A stretch of DNA of 64,000 nucleotides from Haemophilus parainfluenzae (GCF_003252795.1 NZ_QEPQ01000001.1:124001-188000); one strand, 5' to 3'; shown: positions 47,856 through 58,173, counted from the stretch's first letter. Notes: generated by a model not told the origin, from the letters alone. A program made the numbers and translations.

Positions 47856-49863
47856 AACAAACTCCATCGTTTTCATCATCCATATGTTCCAACACTTCAA
47901 ATGCTATACCGCTCACATCACATTGTTGAATCACGCTATTTTCAGTTTCGGCAATCTTTTTCCATTTACCCTTTGGCAAATAAAAAGATTGCGGTTCAGT
48001 TTTTGCATTAATTAAGAAAAGATATTTGCCGTCCAACATAACTTGTAGGGCTTTGCTTTCCCGATTATGCCAATCGTCTAGGGTCATAGGGTTTCCCCCA
48101 GTATTCAACCACTCGACATTTTCATCCGACCACCAAGCCTCCTGTTGCAGACTTTGAATTTTTTTTCGTAATGCAATGGTTTGCTTGGTAAAGTCAAATA
48201 AGGTTTGGTTAAAATCATTCCACTTTAACCACGTAATTTCGTTATCTTGGCAATAGGCATTGTTATTGCCATATTGGCTGTTACCAAACTCATCCCCAGC
48301 AAGCAGCATGGGTACACCATTTGCCAGTAATAAAGAGCCTAACAAGCCTTTTTCCGATAAAACACGGCGTTTTTCGACCGCTCTTTGCCATTCATCGGCT
48401 AAATCGAGTTGAGAACCTTCTATGCCATGATTGTAGCTGTAATTTTCATTGCGTCCGTCACGATTCTCTTCACCGTTAGCGTCATTGTGTTTATGGTTAT
48501 AGCTCACTAAATCTCGTAATGTAAAACCATCATGGGCAGTAATAAAATTCAAGCTACCATGTGGTAATCGTCCTTCTCGTTTAAAAATATCGCTCGAGCC
48601 AGCAAAACGTTCTGCAAAAGCACCCACTTCACCACTTTGCCATAACCAAAAACGACACATATCATCACGGAAACGATCATTCCATTGAGAAAAATAGGCT
48701 GGAAAATAACCAACTTGGTAACCGTAATGGCCTATATCCCAAGGCTCTGCGATTAATTTAATTTTTTGTAGAACCTCATCCTGTTCCATTTCCGCAAACA
48801 ATTTTGCATTTGGATTGAAATCAGGTGTTTCACGACCAAGCACAGTGGCCAAATCAAAACGGAAACCATCCACATGGCATTCTGTTACCCAGTAACGTAA
48901 GCAATCTAATACCCATTTGCGAGTGACGTCATTGGCAAGATTGAGCATATTGCCGCAACCCGTCCAGTTGAGATAATCACCATGCTCGTTTTGCCAGTAA
49001 TAGGTTTTATCATCAATACCGCGCTGACAAAATGTCGGAAATGATTTTTCGGATTCAGCCGTATGGTTAAACACCACATCCAAAATCACTTCAATATCTG
49101 CTTGATGCAAGGCTTTCACCATGCCCTTAAATTCGTTCAAAGGCTGTTTTTGATCAGCTGTGTAACTTGGTTCTAAAGCAAACATAGCTAATGGGTTGTA
49201 GCCCCAATAATTGCGTAATCCTTTTTCTTGTAAATGTGGTTCATCAATGAAGAAATTCACTGGGAGCAATTCAAGGCTGGTAATACCCAATGATTTAAAG
49301 TACGCAATGTTTTCGGGGTGAGCCAATGCCGCATAAGTACCACGGATATTTTCTGGAATACGGGAATTTAATTGGCTAAATCCTTTAACATTTAATTCAT
49401 ACACAATGGTTTGAGCCCAAGGAATAGACGGTTTACAATCCCCTGACCAATCAAAATGCTCGTCAATAATGCGGCCTTTAGGTGCAACGGCGGCATTGTC
49501 TCGTCCATCATTTAACACGAAAATTGAACGAGATTCTGGTGAGCTCAAATCCGGTTTATGGCTTACTGCTTTGGCATAAGGATCAAGCATTAACTTTTGC
49601 GGATTGGCTAAAGTGCGGTCATTTTTGCCTGTGATTCTGAACGCATACTCATCATTTAACTCAACGCCTTCAATTGCTACATGCCAAATGTCATCGGTTC
49701 TGCTCATGGCAAAACGGCTTTCTTTACCATCACGGAACAAGCAAAGTTCAATAGCATCCGCCGCACTAGAAAACAGCGCAAAATTCGAAATTTTTACTCC
49801 GTTTTCCAGCGTTTGCGAATATCCCATTGGGAAAGGTTTGCCATTGTTATAAATACTAAACAT
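47845..49863 (-). CDS. glgX: Glycogen debranching enzyme GlgX
   Basis: GlgX cuts alpha-1,6 links in limit dextrins left by GlgP. The 672-residue GH13 protein has an N-terminal CBM48 domain and the catalytic barrel motifs DVVFNHTAE, GFRFDLATVLGR (nucleophile Asp), LIAEPWD (acid Glu) and FITAHDG. It starts 17 bases after glgB. Its products are short maltodextrins whose recycling normally uses MalQ, which is broken here. Confidence 0.95.
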   Translation of the reverse strand: MFSIYNNGKPFPMGYSQTLENGVKISNFALFSSAADAIELCLFRDGKESRFAMSRTDDIWHVAIEGVELNDEYAFRITGKNDRTLANPQKLMLDPYAKAVSHKPDLSSPESRSIFVLNDGRDNAAVAPKGRIIDEHFDWSGDCKPSIPWAQTIVYELNVKGFSQLNSRIPENIRGTYAALAHPENIAYFKSLGITSLELLPVNFFIDEPHLQEKGLRNYWGYNPLAMFALEPSYTADQKQPLNEFKGMVKALHQADIEVILDVVFNHTAESEKSFPTFCQRGIDDKTYYWQNEHGDYLNWTGCGNMLNLANDVTRKWVLDCLRYWVTECHVDGFRFDLATVLGRETPDFNPNAKLFAEMEQDEVLQKIKLIAEPWDIGHYGYQVGYFPAYFSQWNDRFRDDMCRFWLWQSGEVGAFAERFAGSSDIFKREGRLPHGSLNFITAHDGFTLRDLVSYNHKHNDANGEENRDGRNENYSYNHGIEGSQLDLADEWQRAVEKRRVLSEKGLLGSLLLANGVPMLLAGDEFGNSQYGNNNAYCQDNEITWLKWNDFNQTLFDFTKQTIALRKKIQSLQQEAWWSDENVEWLNTGGNPMTLDDWHNRESKALQVMLDGKYLFLINAKTEPQSFYLPKGKWKKIAETENSVIQQCDVSGIAFEVLEHMDDENDGVCYEK

Positions 49864-49880
49864 CGTGTTCTTCGCTATTG

Positions 49881-52070
49881 TTATGCTTTATATTTTAAAT
49901 AGATTGTTGCGAGTGGCGGAATGGTCACGCTAATCGAATTATCACGTCCGTGACTTGCGATCGCTTCGCTTTCTACCAAGCCGAAATTACCTACATTTGA
50001 ACCTTGATAATACATTGAGTCAGTATTCAAAATTTCTTCGTATTCACCCGCTGCATTAACCCCAATGCGATAACCTTCGCGTGGCACAGGTGTGAAGTTA
50101 CTGATCACAATAATGCGTTCGCCATTACTGCTTTTACGTTCAAAAGCAAAGACTGAATTTTCAGCGTCATCTACTACTAACCAATCAAAGCCCTCAGGTT
50201 CGCCGTCTAATTCAAAGAGCGGTGCATTGTTTTGATAAACTCCGTTCAAATCTTTGACTAATTGCAATACGCCTTTATGCCATAGGCCACCATGGTTTTC
50301 GTCAAGTAAGAACCAATCCAAACTTTCTTCATAATTCCATTCGCGACCTTGAGCAAATTCATTGCCCATGAATAATAATTTCTTGCCTGGATAGCCCCAC
50401 ATATAACCGTAGTAAGCACGCAAGTTAGCGAATTTTTGCCATGCATCACCTGGCATTTTGCCGAGTAACGAACATTTGCCGTGTACCACCTCATCGTGAG
50501 AAAGCGGTAATACAAAGTTTTCGCTGTATTGATAAATCATCCCGAAGGTCATTTTGTCGTGATGGTAACGACGATAAACGGGATCGAGTTTCATATAACT
50601 TAGGGTGTCATTCATCCAGCCCATATTCCATTTGAAATTAAATCCAAGCCCACCATTTTCTGTCGGATGGGTTACGCCACCGAAAGAAGTGGATTCTTCA
50701 GCAATGGAAACCGCACCAGGCACCTCAGAATGGATTTTCCAGTTGGTATGTTTTAAGAATTCAATGGCTTCTAAATTTTCACGACCGCCATATTGATTCG
50801 GAATCCATTCGCCTTCAGCACGGCTGTAATCGCGGTAAATCATTGATGCTACTGCATCTACACGGATACCATCTACACCAAATCGTTCAAGCCAATACAG
50901 TGCATTACTGGATAAGAAGTTTTTCACTTCATTACGGCCATAGTTATAAATCAAGGTATTCCAGTCTTGGTGATAGCCTTCACGAGGGTCTGCGTGCTCA
51001 TATAAGGCTGTACCATCAAATGCTACCAAACCATGCGTATCACTTGGGAAATGTCCTGGTACCCAGTCTAAAATCACATTAATCCCTGCTTTGTGTGCTT
51101 TTTCGACTAAGTGTTTAAAGCCTTCAGGTGTACCAAAACGACTCGTTGGTGAATACAGCCCTATCGGTTGGTAGCCCCAAGAGCCATCGAATGGAAATTC
51201 GGAGAGCGGTAAAAACTCAATATGGGTAAAGCCCATATGTTTGACATAAGGAATGAGTTCATCAGCAATCTGGTCGTAATCAAGCCAGAAATTATTCTCT
51301 AAATTACGACGCCATGAGCCCAAATGTATTTCGTAAATCGAGATAGGTTGATTACGTTGATTCGCTTTACGACGTTGCTCCGTCATTTCGACCACATCTG
51401 GCAACATACTGATTTCTGATGCAGTATCCGGACGTAATTCAGAGCTAAATGCATAAGGATCGGCTTTTAAACGAAGGTTGCCATAGCAATCAATTAATTC
51501 AAATTTATACCGTTGACCAAGGCTAGCTTTTGGTAAGAATAACTCCCACACACCACTTGCTGGATGGAAACGCATTGGATGACGGCGACCATCCCAATAG
51601 TTGAAATCACCAACCAACGAAACACGTTTCGCATTCGGAGCCCATACCCGGAAATTTACGCCCGGGACACTGTCACATTCAGTAAAATGCGCACCTAATA
51701 CTTCATAAGGACGCAATAACGAACCTTCCGCTAATAACCATTGATCCAAGTCATTAATCATCGGATGGAAGCGGTATGGATCTTCAATAATTTGGGCTTC
51801 TACGCCCCAATACACTTTTAATTGGTAGGTAAAGAAATGGTGAATCTCTGGCACAATAGCAGCAAAAAATCCGCGGTCATCCAGTTTTTCTAGTTCAACA
51901 ACGATGGATTGACTTTCTTTATCAATCACTTCGACTTTATCTGCATCGGGTAATAAAGCACGAATCTCAATACCATTGTGAGTTTCATGCATGCCTAATA
52001 CAGCAAAAGGATCGGCATGTTTGCCATCAAAAAATGAATTAATTACTGATTGAGCGACTAATTTCGTCAT
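49881..52070 (-). CDS. glgB: 1,4-alpha-glucan branching enzyme
   Basis: GlgB makes the alpha-1,6 branches of glycogen. From ATG 52070 (GGAG before it) the protein has 729 residues: N-terminal CBM48 domains, then the GH13 barrel with [20 protein letters not shown] (nucleophile Asp), SIAEES (acid Glu) and [12 protein letters not shown], and a C-terminal beta domain. A longer frame to 52094 would overlap the malQ remnant by a few codons. It is now effectively the first intact gene of the operon. Confidence 0.96.
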   Translation of the reverse strand: MTKLVAQSVINSFFDGKHADPFAVLGMHETHNGIEIRALLPDADKVEVIDKESQSIVVELEKLDDRGFFAAIVPEIHHFFTYQLKVYWGVEAQIIEDPYRFHPMINDLDQWLLAEGSLLRPYEVLGAHFTECDSVPGVNFRVWAPNAKRVSLVGDFNYWDGRRHPMRFHPASGVWELFLPKASLGQRYKFELIDCYGNLRLKADPYAFSSELRPDTASEISMLPDVVEMTEQRRKANQRNQPISIYEIHLGSWRRNLENNFWLDYDQIADELIPYVKHMGFTHIEFLPLSEFPFDGSWGYQPIGLYSPTSRFGTPEGFKHLVEKAHKAGINVILDWVPGHFPSDTHGLVAFDGTALYEHADPREGYHQDWNTLIYNYGRNEVKNFLSSNALYWLERFGVDGIRVDAVASMIYRDYSRAEGEWIPNQYGGRENLEAIEFLKHTNWKIHSEVPGAVSIAEESTSFGGVTHPTENGGLGFNFKWNMGWMNDTLSYMKLDPVYRRYHHDKMTFGMIYQYSENFVLPLSHDEVVHGKCSLLGKMPGDAWQKFANLRAYYGYMWGYPGKKLLFMGNEFAQGREWNYEESLDWFLLDENHGGLWHKGVLQLVKDLNGVYQNNAPLFELDGEPEGFDWLVVDDAENSVFAFERKSSNGERIIVISNFTPVPREGYRIGVNAAGEYEEILNTDSMYYQGSNVGNFGLVESEAIASHGRDNSISVTIPPLATIYLKYKA

Positions 52071-52081
52071 GACATACTCCT

Positions 52082-52501
52082 TTATGCTTTGCAAGCTTGA
52101 TTATTTACAACCGATTGTATTTTCTCGTTTTTTGAGCGGCAAAAAGCATTAAACGATAATAGATAAAAGGTAAAGCAGGCAATGAATGAAAGTGCGGTTG
52201 AATATGGAATTGTTTTTTCAAACTGAATTTGGTTTTGCTCGTCGAGCAATTGATAACGCAAAGAAGCATCAGGAGGAGAAGAAAACTTGATTAAATCATC
52301 ATGAATGGGTTCATTTTCAAAGGCACATATGACATGTTGGAACGGCTGATTTTGTCCAATATTCGGCGGAAATTGCAACTGCTCGATAAAATAATCAATA
52401 CTGGTTGGCGATGCATCAATCAAATGCCCATCAATATCATAATGGGAAAACGAAATGCCAAGTTTTTCAGCAGATTGTTTAAGTGATAAGGACATTTGCA
52501 T
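52082..52501 (-). pseudogene. malQ: Decayed malQ (4-alpha-glucanotransferase) remnant
   Basis: An open frame of 139 codons whose first 95 or so residues resemble the N-terminal domain of MalQ (AEKLGISFSHYDIDGHLIDA against E. coli ALAAGISPNYINAHGKPQSI). MalQ is normally about 690 residues, and malQ is the gene that precedes glgB in Haemophilus. After the uptake signal at 52190-52198 the frame turns into non-matching sequence, while the +1 frame reads FHSLPALPFIYYRLML, similar to the next MalQ piece, up to a stop at 52107-52105. The whole catalytic barrel is deleted. So both a frameshift and a large deletion are visible. Confidence 0.75.
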
Positions 52502-52520
52502 ACAATGAATGATACATCTA

Positions 52521-52598
52521 TATAATACTTAATAAGTATTATAAGTAAGCACAATTGAAATACAATTGCCAATCTTGCAAATTGTGACCTAAATCAAA
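52521..52598 (-). promoter_or_regulatory. glg operon promoter with palindrome and CRP site
   Basis: On the minus strand TTGTAT (52565-52560) and a perfect TATAAT (52543-52538) are 16 bases apart. The -10 forms part of a perfect palindrome with 10-base arms TATAATACTT (52521-52530) and AAGTATTATA (52534-52543), loop AAT. Upstream, TGTGA-N6-TCAAA (52583-52598) is a CRP-like site centred about 60 bases before the likely start of transcription, a class I position. Confidence 0.6.
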
Positions 52599-52639
52599 AA
52601 ACAAAATTTAAAGAGAATAAAAAAACAGCGAAATTTAAA

Positions 52640-53080
52640 TTATTCAGTTTCAATGACAAATTCAAACCAATCAATGACATCTTCTTCATGTACGCCATCT
52701 TGAATTAAAACACCTGCATTTTTCACTGAATTAGGATCGCCGCTGATTAAAGGATGCCATTCGGGCAAAGATTTCCCCTCATACAATAAACGATATGCAC
52801 AGGTATTCGGCAACCACCCAAAATCAGGCAAGTTCTTTTTGGTTAATTTGGTGCAATCACTTTCGATTTTAAAACGTTCAGGATAATTACGACACTTTCC
52901 TGTTTCCACATCTAATAGATTGCAAGCAATGCGTGTGTAATAGAGTTTTTCACGCTTGCCTCTCCCTTGGATATATTTTCGATAACAGCATTTCCCGCAG
53001 CCATCACATAGGGCTTCCCATTCGGATTCCGTCATTTCAAGAAGCGATTTTGTTTGCCAAAAATGAGATTCAAATTGCAT
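52640..53080 (-). CDS. ycgN: YcgN family protein (UPF0260)
   Basis: A 146-residue cytoplasmic protein rich in paired cysteines: CDGCGKCCYRKYI (about 25-37), then CNLLDVETGKCRNYPER (about 53-69) and a later Cys. This is the CxxCxxCC zinc/iron-sulfur cluster-like pattern of UPF0260/YkgJ proteins. Biochemical function is not known. It lies between the glg promoter and glnS and ends without an evident terminator. Confidence 0.9.
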   Translation of the reverse strand: MQFESHFWQTKSLLEMTESEWEALCDGCGKCCYRKYIQGRGKREKLYYTRIACNLLDVETGKCRNYPERFKIESDCTKLTKKNLPDFGWLPNTCAYRLLYEGKSLPEWHPLISGDPNSVKNAGVLIQDGVHEEDVIDWFEFVIETE

Positions 53081-53094
53081 AGTGAAACCAATAA

Positions 53095-53136
53095 AAAAGT
53101 GCGGTCAAAATTTACGTGATTTTTGACCGCACTTTG
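53095..53136 (-). terminator. Uptake-signal hairpin after glnS
   Basis: Inverted uptake signals AAGTGCGGT (53097-53105) and ACCGCACTT (53126-53134) with adjoining TCAAAA/TTTTGA give a stem of about 15 bases, followed by a T-run on the minus strand. It separates glnS from ycgN. Confidence 0.88.
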
Positions 53137-53146
53137 TTGTTTAGAA

Positions 53147-54820
53147 TTAGAAGCCTTCTTTTAAGCTTACGGTTAAGTTAAACACTAAGTGCTCTGGACG
53201 ACTGTCTTTGTTATCCGCACAGAAATAACCTTCGCGTTCAAATTGATAACCTTTTTCAGGTTCTGCATTTGCAAGGCTTTGTTCTACAAAACCGTGTTTC
53301 ACCACTAAAGAGGTTGGATTTAACACGCTTTCGATTTCTTCTGCTGCACCTGGGTTTGGTACGGTGAAGAGACGTTCATATAAACGGAACTCCGCTGGGT
53401 GATTATGCACTGCAGATACCCAGTGAATTACCCCTTTCACTTTGCGACCATCCGCTGGATTTTTACCTAAAGTTTCAGGATCGTAAGTACAGAAGATCGT
53501 AGTGATTTCACCATTTGCATCTTTTTCGACACGTTCAGCTTTAATCACGTAAGCGTTACGTAAACGCACTTCTTTACCTAATACTAAACGTTTATATTGT
53601 TTGTTTGCTTCTTCACGGAAGTCTGCACGATCAATATAAAGCTCTTTCGTAAACGGTAATTGACGTTCACCTAATTCAGGACGATTCGGGTGATTTGGCG
53701 CCGTTAAGGTTTCTTCGCCTTCAAAGTTTTCAATCACTACGCGAACAGGATCAATCACCGCCATTGCACGTGGTGCGTTTTCATTTAAATCTTCTCGAAT
53801 GCATGCTTCAAGCGCAGAATACTCTACGACGTTATCTTGTTTAGTCACACCAATACGACGGCAGAACTCACGTAATGAAGCCGGTGTATAACCGCGACGA
53901 CGTAAACCTGAAATGGTTGGCATACGCGGATCGTTCCAACCATCTACAATGCCATCATTTACTAATTTCAATAATTTACGTTTAGATGTTAATGTGCCTT
54001 CTAAATTTAAACGAGAGAATTCATATTGATGCGGTAATGGACGTTCAATACTAATATTGTCCAACACCCAGTCATATAAACGACGGTTGTCTTGGAATTC
54101 TAATGTACATAGAGAGTGTGTAATACGCTCAATCGCATCAGAGATACAGTGAGTAAAATCGTACATTGGGTAAATGCACCATTTATCACCAGTTTGGTGA
54201 TGGCTCGCAAATTTAATACGATAAAGCACAGGGTCACGCATGACCATAAATGGTGAAGCCATGTCGATTTTCGCACGAAGACTTAATGTACCTTCGGCAA
54301 ACTCACCATTTTTCATTCTTTCAAATAACGCTAAGTTTTCTTCGACACTACGATCACGATATGGACTGTTTTTACCTGGCTCAGTTAATGTACCGCGATA
54401 CTCACGCATTTGGTCTGGTGAAAGTTCATCTACATAGGCTAAACCTTTCTCGATTAACTCAATCGCATAGCCATAAAGTGCATCGAAGTAATCCGACGCA
54501 TAACGCGGTTCGCCTTCCCATTTAAAGCCTAACCATTCCACATCGGCTTTGATGGAATCCACATATTCCACGTCTTCTTTCACCGGGTTGGTATCGTCAA
54601 AACGTAGGTTACATAAACCGTTATATTCTTTTGCTAAGCCAAAGTTTAAGCAAATTGATTTGGCGTGGCCAATATGCAAATAGCCATTTGGCTCAGGTGG
54701 GAAACGAGTATGAACACTTTTGTGTTTACCCGAAGCTAAATCTTCATCAATAATTTGAGTAATGAAATTGTGTGTGCGGGTATTTTCCGCATTTTCTAGA
54801 GTGTGTTCTGTATTGCTCAT
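53147..54820 (-). CDS. glnS: Glutaminyl-tRNA synthetase
   Basis: GlnS charges tRNA(Gln). The 557-residue class I enzyme has the HIGH motif in [15 protein letters not shown] (about 41-55) and the KMSKS-type loop as TLTSKRKLL (about 271-279), then an anticodon-binding beta-barrel domain. The ATG at 54820 agrees with the E. coli start. The gap upstream carries a CRP site. Confidence 0.97.
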   Translation of the reverse strand: MSNTEHTLENAENTRTHNFITQIIDEDLASGKHKSVHTRFPPEPNGYLHIGHAKSICLNFGLAKEYNGLCNLRFDDTNPVKEDVEYVDSIKADVEWLGFKWEGEPRYASDYFDALYGYAIELIEKGLAYVDELSPDQMREYRGTLTEPGKNSPYRDRSVEENLALFERMKNGEFAEGTLSLRAKIDMASPFMVMRDPVLYRIKFASHHQTGDKWCIYPMYDFTHCISDAIERITHSLCTLEFQDNRRLYDWVLDNISIERPLPHQYEFSRLNLEGTLTSKRKLLKLVNDGIVDGWNDPRMPTISGLRRRGYTPASLREFCRRIGVTKQDNVVEYSALEACIREDLNENAPRAMAVIDPVRVVIENFEGEETLTAPNHPNRPELGERQLPFTKELYIDRADFREEANKQYKRLVLGKEVRLRNAYVIKAERVEKDANGEITTIFCTYDPETLGKNPADGRKVKGVIHWVSAVHNHPAEFRLYERLFTVPNPGAAEEIESVLNPTSLVVKHGFVEQSLANAEPEKGYQFEREGYFCADNKDSRPEHLVFNLTVSLKEGF

Positions 54821-54875
54821 AAATTTCTCAATAAATTGAAAATAATTTCCCCATTCTATACGAAAAGTCTGGCGT

Positions 54876-54891
54876 TGTGAATTTGATCACA
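54876..54891. promoter_or_regulatory. Consensus CRP site between glnS and macA
   Basis: TGTGA-ATTTGA-TCACA, a perfect TGTGA-N6-TCACA. It is 56 bases from the glnS start and about 150 from macA. Which gene it serves cannot be told from sequence. Confidence 0.6.
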
Positions 54892-55001
54892 AAACTAACC
54901 GCACTTTCATTAAATTAAGACTGAATTTTTTAGGATTTTTAGGTCTAACTTGAAGATTTTTCGTGCAAACTGAAAAGTTTACCTTTAGAATACCACTTCA
55001 C

Positions 55002-55015
55002 TGAACAAACGTTCA
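55002..55015. promoter_or_regulatory. Palindrome in front of macA
   Basis: TGAAC-AAAC-GTTCA, a perfect 5-base inverted repeat with a 4-base spacer, 26 bases before the macA ATG and before its ribosome site (TAGGATAA). Operators of TetR-type efflux repressors often look like this; no regulator gene is adjacent. Confidence 0.4.
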
Positions 55016-55041
55016 TTTTTATTTAGGATAACAAAGTCTTT

Positions 55042-56223
55042 ATGAAAAAACGCTTTTTTATTTTACTCGGATTACTCGTTGCTACCGGTGCTGTTTATTA
55101 TTTTTTCTCAAGCAATAACAAACAAGAAACCACCTATCTGACTGAATCGGTTACACGTGGCAATCTGGAAAAAACAGTTGTCGCTTCTGGTTCAGTTGAA
55201 AGCGTGAATGAAGTCGATGTCGGCGCCCAAGCTTCGGGTAAAATCACTAAACTCTATGTCAAATTAGGGCAAGAAATCAAAAAAGGCGAAATGATCGCTG
55301 ATATTGATTCCACAACCCAAATTAATACCTTAAATACCAAAAAAGCGGCATTGGTTAGCTATCAAGCACAATTAAAAGCGAAGAAAACCGCTTACGATGT
55401 AGCCCTTTCAAGCTATAACCGCTTATCAAAACTTTATACACAAAAAGCAACATCTTTGGATAGTGTGAATACGGCTAAAAGCACCCTTGATAATGCGAAA
55501 GCGGAAATGGAAGCCATTGAAGCCAATATCAAACAAGCTGAAATTGAAGTGAATACCGCAGAAACCAATGTGGGTTATACCAAAATCACCGCACCAATGG
55601 ACGGTACTGTTATTTCCGTGCCCATTTCTGAAGGTCAAACCGTTAATGCCAACCAAATGACTCCAACAATTGTAACCATTGCTGATTTAAGCAAAATGAA
55701 AATTAAGCCTGAAATTTCAGAAGGCGATATTACTAAAGTTAAAGCAGGTCAAGAAGTTAGCTTTACTATTTTATCGGATAGTCAAACTGTATATCACTCC
55801 GTCATTGATTCTGTTGATCCAGCCAATACCACGACAAGTGATAGTTCTTCAACATCATCTTCGACAAGTTCAAGTAGTAGCTCCACAACCAGTGCGATTT
55901 ACTATTATGCCAATGTACTGATTGATAATCCTGATCGAACTTTACGCATCGGAATGACGACAGAAAACAACATTAAAATTGCCAACGCTAAGGATGTGTT
56001 ATTGATTTCCAATATGGCTATTCAAAAACGTGATGGCAAAAGCTTTGTGAATGTATTGAATAACAAAAATCAACCTGAACAGCGTGAAGTTGAAACCGGT
56101 GTACAAAATGATTTCCAAACTGAAATCAAATCTGGTTTAAACGAAGGTGAAAAAGTTATCGTGTCACAAGTGGCCAATGGTGAAAAAGTAGGCTCTATGC
56201 CTCGTGGTCCAAGAATGTTCTAA
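55042..56223 (+). CDS. macA: Periplasmic adaptor of a MacAB-type efflux pump
   Basis: A 393-residue membrane-fusion protein with an N-terminal anchor helix (about 4-22), biotinyl-lipoyl halves (VDVGAQASGKITKLYVKLGQ and VGYTKITAPMDGTVISVP), a long coiled-coil hairpin (about 95-172) and beta-barrel domains. A run of Ser/Thr residues (263-284) sits in the beta-barrel domain where other MacA proteins have only a loop. It couples MacB to the outer-membrane factor encoded two genes downstream. The substrate is unknown. Confidence 0.92.
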   Translation: MKKRFFILLGLLVATGAVYYFFSSNNKQETTYLTESVTRGNLEKTVVASGSVESVNEVDVGAQASGKITKLYVKLGQEIKKGEMIADIDSTTQINTLNTKKAALVSYQAQLKAKKTAYDVALSSYNRLSKLYTQKATSLDSVNTAKSTLDNAKAEMEAIEANIKQAEIEVNTAETNVGYTKITAPMDGTVISVPISEGQTVNANQMTPTIVTIADLSKMKIKPEISEGDITKVKAGQEVSFTILSDSQTVYHSVIDSVDPANTTTSDSSSTSSSTSSSSSSTTSAIYYYANVLIDNPDRTLRIGMTTENNIKIANAKDVLLISNMAIQKRDGKSFVNVLNNKNQPEQREVETGVQNDFQTEIKSGLNEGEKVIVSQVANGEKVGSMPRGPRMF

Positions 56224-56241
56224 AAGTGCGGTAGAAAATTA

Positions 56242-58173
56242 ATGAATATTATTGAAATTAAGGATCTCAACCGTTACTTCGGTGAAGGCGAAAATCGCGT
56301 TCATATTTTAAAGAATGTCTCTTTAAATATAGAAAAAGGCGATTTTGTGGCAATTATTGGACAATCTGGTTCGGGCAAATCGACCTTGATGAATATCATC
56401 GGATGCTTGGATACGGCAACCAGTGGCTCTTACAAAATCAATAGCAAAGAAACCATTGAATTAAGCAAAGATCAGCTTTCAGATTTACGTAGCCAAAAAT
56501 TCGGCTTTATTTTCCAACGCTATAACTTATTGTCGAGTTTGACGGCCGCTGAGAACGTCGCTTTGCCTGCAATTTATGCGGGGATGTCGCAAGAAAAACG
56601 GCTTTCTCGTGCAAAACAACTTTTAGAAAAATTAGGCTTAGGTGATAAATGGCAAAATAAACCAAGCCAGCTTTCTGGTGGTCAGCAACAACGTGTGAGT
56701 ATTGCACGTGCGTTGATGAATGGTGGCGAAATTATTTTAGCCGATGAACCCACTGGTGCATTGGATTCTCAAAGCGGGCAAAATGTGATGGAAATTCTGC
56801 GTCAATTACACGCAGAAGGCCACACTATTATTATGGTAACCCATGACCGAGAAATTGCCGCCAGTGCGAATCGCGTGATTGAAATTAAAGACGGTGAAAT
56901 CATTGGCGATACGCAAAAAGAAGTAGTAAAAAGTGCGGTCGAAAATCAAACCAAATCTAAACCGCACTTTGGGTTTAGCAAAGATCAATTTGTCGAAGCC
57001 TTTCGTATGTCTGTGAGTGCGATTATCGCCCACAAAATGCGTTCTCTTTTAACCATGCTCGGGATTATTATCGGGATTACCTCTGTGGTTTCTGTCGTGG
57101 CATTGGGAAATGGTTCACAGCAAAAAATCTTAGAGAATATCAAAGGTATTGGTACAAGCACCATAACGATTTTTAATGGTACAGGCTTTGGTGATCGTCG
57201 TGCTGAACAGATGCAAAACCTTACAATTAATGATGCCACTGCCTTAAATCAACAAAGCTATGTACAAAGTGTCACGCCGAATAGCTCATCAAGTGGCACA
57301 TTAATTTATGGCAACCAAACTTTCTCCTCGACCAGTTTAAAAGGTGTAGGCGAACAATATTTTGATGTAGAGGGATTAAAACTAAAATCCGGTAATTTAT
57401 TTTCTGCTCAAGATGTTGCTGATAACAACCAAGTAGCCTTAATCGATGAAAGTGCAAAAAAATCCATTTTCCCAGATGAAAACCCCATCGGCAAAATTGT
57501 GATGTTTAATAAACGTCCATTACGTATTATCGGCGTGGTATCTGATAAACAAATGGGCGGGGCAAGTAGTTCACTTAATCTCTATGCGCCTTACACCACC
57601 GTGATGAATCGTATTTCGGGCAGTAAAAAAATTGGTTCGATTACCGTTAAAGTGGATGATTCCGTGAATACTACTGTCGCTGAAAAAGGGATTACTGAAT
57701 TGCTCACCATGCGTCATGGTAAAAAAGATTTCTTCATCATGAATAGTGATACCATCAAACAAACTATTGAAAGCACAACGGGCACGATGAAATTGCTCAT
57801 TTCCTCTATCGCCTTTATTTCATTAATCGTTGGTGGGATTGGTGTGATGAATATTATGTTGGTTTCCGTGACAGAGCGAACCAAAGAAATTGGTGTACGC
57901 ATGGCTATTGGCGCGAGACAATTTAATATTCTGCAACAATTTTTAATTGAAGCCGTGCTGATTTGTTTAATTGGCGGCGTGACGGGTATTCTGCTTTCGG
58001 GCCTAATCGGTCTGTTATTTAACGTATTTATGACTGACTTTACGATGGCATTCTCTACCGGCTCAATTGTTGCGGCAGTGGTCTTCTCTACCCTGATTGG
58101 TGTGCTCTTCGGCTATATGCCTGCAAAACGTGCAGCGCAATTAGATCCAATTACCGCCCTTGCGAGAGAATAA
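56242..58173 (+). CDS. macB: MacB-type ABC transporter
   Basis: A 643-residue protein with an N-terminal ATPase (Walker A GQSGSGKST at about 39, signature LSGGQQQRVSIARAL at about 143, Walker B ILADEP) and a C-terminal membrane part: one helix near 270, a large periplasmic domain, and three helices from about 515. The linker between domains (KSAVENQTKSKPHFGFSK) is encoded by two inverted uptake signals at 56931-56939 and 56961-56969. An uptake signal (56224-56232) also occupies the ribosome-site region; no normal Shine-Dalgarno is seen. Confidence 0.94.
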   Translation: MNIIEIKDLNRYFGEGENRVHILKNVSLNIEKGDFVAIIGQSGSGKSTLMNIIGCLDTATSGSYKINSKETIELSKDQLSDLRSQKFGFIFQRYNLLSSLTAAENVALPAIYAGMSQEKRLSRAKQLLEKLGLGDKWQNKPSQLSGGQQQRVSIARALMNGGEIILADEPTGALDSQSGQNVMEILRQLHAEGHTIIMVTHDREIAASANRVIEIKDGEIIGDTQKEVVKSAVENQTKSKPHFGFSKDQFVEAFRMSVSAIIAHKMRSLLTMLGIIIGITSVVSVVALGNGSQQKILENIKGIGTSTITIFNGTGFGDRRAEQMQNLTINDATALNQQSYVQSVTPNSSSSGTLIYGNQTFSSTSLKGVGEQYFDVEGLKLKSGNLFSAQDVADNNQVALIDESAKKSIFPDENPIGKIVMFNKRPLRIIGVVSDKQMGGASSSLNLYAPYTTVMNRISGSKKIGSITVKVDDSVNTTVAEKGITELLTMRHGKKDFFIMNSDTIKQTIESTTGTMKLLISSIAFISLIVGGIGVMNIMLVSVTERTKEIGVRMAIGARQFNILQQFLIEAVLICLIGGVTGILLSGLIGLLFNVFMTDFTMAFSTGSIVAAVVFSTLIGVLFGYMPAKRAAQLDPITALARE

